Shown piece by piece: positions 5,591-5,597 of a DNA stretch of 5,597 nt. Numbering within the stretch: position 1 is the first letter of the stretch; each line of letters begins with the position of its first letter. The notes below the pieces were generated by a model. The model had not been told where the DNA came from, searched no databases, and saw only the letters and a program-made list of their open reading frames with translations. The position numbers and the translations under genes were made by a program. Origin of the DNA: an uncultured Faecalibacterium sp. (GTDB lineage Bacteria; Bacillota; Clostridia; Oscillospirales; Ruminococcaceae); NCBI GenBank assembly GCA_934553285.1, contig CAKTFD010000117.1, positions 1 through 5,597 on the forward strand, in the 5' to 3' direction.

Positions 5591-5597
5591 CTGCATA

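Overview
The window is an ordinary but complete-looking piece of a carbohydrate-utilisation locus for cellobiose or short beta-glucosides. The host is probably a GC-rich, Gram-positive gut Clostridia member of the Faecalibacterium/Subdoligranulum/Gemmiger type. That inference rests on four things: strong AGGAGG-type ribosome binding sites, sigma-A-type promoters in AT-richer gaps between GC-rich genes, a lipoprotein with a long Ser/Ala/Thr linker, and a cellobiose phosphorylase that I recognise as very close to the clostridial form. The genus is a guess from style, not from a marker gene.

Layout. The left arm reads leftwards. At 1293-286 is a complete LacI-family repressor. After a 91-bp gap comes the first 64 codons of a sugar ABC-transporter substrate-binding lipoprotein, cut by the left edge. 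The right arm reads rightwards: a complete GH94 cellobiose phosphorylase (1717-4152), a 76-bp gap, then a complete GH1 beta-glucosidase (4229-5590). The two arms diverge from a 423-bp control region (1294-1716).

Control region. A good promoter can be read for each arm (-35/-10 with 17-bp spacers): 1393-1365 on the minus strand for the repressor and 1583-1611 on the plus strand for the phosphorylase. A 25-bp sequence occurs twice, at 1336-1360 and 1644-1668, with 23 of 25 bases identical. The first copy covers the predicted repressor transcription start; the second lies in the phosphorylase leader. This is the most informative non-coding signal and is best read as the repressor's operator. Between the promoters lies an imperfect 22-bp tandem repeat (1475-1518) that no assigned feature explains.

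How the genes would work together (inference from families). The lipoprotein captures the sugar outside and the transporter, whose permeases presumably lie to the left of the window, imports it. The cytoplasmic phosphorylase splits cellobiose with phosphate into glucose 1-phosphate and glucose, and the cytoplasmic GH1 enzyme hydrolyses unphosphorylated beta-glucosides. The LacI protein would hold both arms down until sugar is present. I found no evidence of a new enzyme system, mobile element, CRISPR array or RNA gene; the points of interest are regulatory.
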